A stretch of 64,000 bases of DNA from Apostichopus japonicus (lineage: Eukaryota; Echinodermata; Holothuroidea; Aspidochirotida; Stichopodidae), in the NCBI RefSeq assembly GCF_037975245.1, contig NC_092580.1, forward strand, positions 29,293,501 to 29,357,500, written 5' to 3'. Shown here one piece after another: positions 62,050-64,000 of this stretch. Numbering within the stretch: the stretch's first letter is position 1; each line of letters starts with the position of its first letter. The translations under genes were made by a program, and so were the position numbers. Under the pieces are notes generated by a model. That model made no database searches. It was not told where the DNA came from and saw nothing but the letters and a program-made list of their open reading frames with translations.

Positions 62050-64000
62050 TGTTCAAAGACGACAGAAAATTAGATTTGTTACATCATAGTATAAATTAGT
62101 CAGCAGTCCATAGCCCTTCTGGTGACCAAGGTACTCAGCTTTAAAAAAAAGTAAGCATTCTATGGAATGGTCTTTTAAGGTTGAATCGATGGTGACCTCA
62201 GCTCCTTGGTTTACACTTAACGTTATAATGTTAATCCTTTGTTTTTGTTTTTCAAATCTAATAACTCTTATAATTCTAAAACATTTTCTTTTGAATTCAT
62301 GTGTACAACAACAGAGCCCTCTTGAGTGACAATCATCACAATTTTTTGGGGACAAATATGTAATGATTGTACGTGTAACCTGAGATCCTTACAGTACTAT
62401 AGTGTTCCTCCTGTTGTGTTCTGTATCCGACGAACTAACTTTACGGTTTGCTGGCCAAATGACAAACACTTTAACCGATGAGCCAAATATGGTTTGATGG
62501 GGCCATTGCCCATATATTAAAGGGCAGCAATGAAGGACAAAATGCAGACTGATACAAGTATATTGTACGGTCTTCAGTGATAACAAAATTAATTTTGTGA
62601 CTTAATTCAGAGTCATCCATTCAGCCGTTGTCTATACAACCATTTCGTTAATGAATTTGCAGACTTATTAAAATACAAATACTGGTATAGACTACGTGGG
62701 TTCATGTTACTCTTGTAACTGGGTGGTTGTCACCCTACCTGCATTATCGATAATTAATTATAATTATAATGAATGATATCTGTACTGTATTCATTGCAAA
62801 CAGGTTTGCCATCTTTGTGTTTGCTCGCTAAATATTCGATCCGTTTATTGATTGAAACTTTTAACATGTCAAACAATATAGATATATATATATATCATTT
62901 ATATCACGCAATTAGCATTCGTTAGCTGCTATTGCAAGGCTTTTGATTCCCGGTTTAAAGTGTAGGCTTATGCCCATATATATGTTTATATATAGGACTG
63001 CACACGGTTCATTGAATAGGCCTACTTCTGATACGGAATCAGTGATCATGTGACATGGCCTGACTTGGATGTTTTATTGATATGATTATATGCAACGAAG
63101 ATTTATCTGTACTTTATGTATAGTCATTTCTATTCGACGGAGGCATCAAATCACGACAATAACAAAAACTCTCTCGGAACTGGTTAGTATATATAGTCTA
63201 TATATTCTTTATTGTGAAAGAATATGTCCGTATATGAAATGCCGTAGGCTCCACGTTATAGGCATAGGCCTATATGATTTATGTTAGTGAAATGTTAAAC
63301 TTAGCGACGGGTTAAATACTATTAGCCTCATTTCAATCGATAACATAAATGGCATAAGTCTATATATAATTACATGGTGGACGCTTTAAACTCTGTATGG
63401 AATCGGAAGAGTTACACATATATATATAATATATATGCGGGAAAAGATTCATTCCCATTGTAAACTTAACTTGCGGTAGGCTATGGGACATGCGTACGAA
63501 TTGCGACCATGGAGAAAACTATGCCTGTTCAATTTGTATAAGATTTTGTGTAGAATCAGTCTTTCAAAATCTTGATTCTCATGATGCAGATACAATGGAC
63601 AAATCATATTCATGATTTTTGTACTGATTTTTGTAGACTAGACGTTAAAGCGTATCAAATTCCGCGGTGAAATAACGCCTGGTAAATTCTTGGCTCGTAT
63701 ACTATTGATGACTATTCTTGTTTTTTAAACACGTCTTCTCTGGTGGTGTATTTTTGATGGTTTTCCGTATGCATTACATATACTTTTAAGGACACGAGGG
63801 TTGAAAGAGTGTTGTGGTTTATACCGAATGGACGCTATATAAAGCGCTTCTTTCAATAACAAACTATCATCATTCTATCATATAATTAAAATTTCTCACA
63901 CGCGACAGACACATATTGGAAAAGCAAATTTAAAATATTTGGCACCTTAAGAGTGACTGAATGGGCTGTGAGCACCGGCCGCAAATATGTATATTATTGA
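62050..64000. other. Unassigned right end of the window
   Basis: AT-rich sequence with short TATATA runs (62880-62896, 63416-63437). ORFs are short, several lack ATG, and none resembles a known protein or has consistent splice partners. Confidence 0.5.

Noticed and set aside
61420-62073. 217- and 199-residue ORFs on both strands
   Set aside because: They are translations of a TCA/TCG microsatellite (runs of I, V, M, T, L) with no complexity.
62053-62355. 100-residue minus-strand ORF
   Set aside because: The displayed start is TTG, not ATG, and the peptide resembles nothing known.

Overview
This is a 64 kb piece of an AT-rich, intron-rich animal genome. Genes are split into short exons with GT-AG introns, and the space between them is filled with LINE 3' ends, a tRNA-derived SINE, many short terminal-inverted-repeat (TIR) elements, AT microsatellites and minisatellites. 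The animal orthologues STIMATE (TMEM110) and NDUFAF3, a YHYH-domain secreted protein, phase-1 immunoglobulin exons, and the frequent AGGCCTA-type words suggest a marine deuterostome invertebrate. An echinoderm such as a sea cucumber is my best guess, but that is inference only.

Layout. 1-5139: repeats (CR1/L2-like LINE end, dispersed repeats, a 262-bp MITE). 5140-14459 (+): STIMATE, six coding exons. 20938-23949 (-): NDUFAF3, four coding exons, convergent with STIMATE. 24867-25069: a short island open on both strands near the NDUFAF3 5' end. 25349-27217: a Kolobok-like DNA transposon with TTAA target duplications and a broken THAP domain. 27964-36455 (-): a secreted or GPI-anchored protein with three Ig domains, each on its own phase 1-1 exon. 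Its 5.3-kb first intron holds a SINE and two MITEs. 36.5-42.6 kb: nested MITEs. 42590-42882 (-): a possible one-exon gene for a small secreted amphipathic peptide. 44703-48789 (+): a YHYH-domain secreted protein. 49.2-53.7 kb: LINE end, AT arrays, a decayed signal-peptide exon and a minisatellite. 54.0-59.5 kb: a possible large transposon bounded by TTAGTC/GACTAA arrays, containing a 936-bp fold-back palindrome and a hAT-like insertion with a perfect 8-bp duplication. 59.6-61.2 kb: a decayed Tx1/L1-like LINE. 61.4-62.0 kb: a trinucleotide satellite. 62-64 kb: nothing recognised.

The most striking observation is intron 1 of the YHYH gene. Nearly the whole 3-kb intron is one element with about 190-bp inverted repeats. 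The inverted repeat starts at the 5' splice site, and the 3' splice site may be a copy of the target sequence. This is the structure expected of an intron created by transposon insertion (an introner-like element).

The genes do not form a pathway. STIMATE acts in store-operated calcium entry at the ER, NDUFAF3 in mitochondrial complex I assembly, and the Ig, YHYH and small-peptide genes encode probable cell-surface or secreted products.
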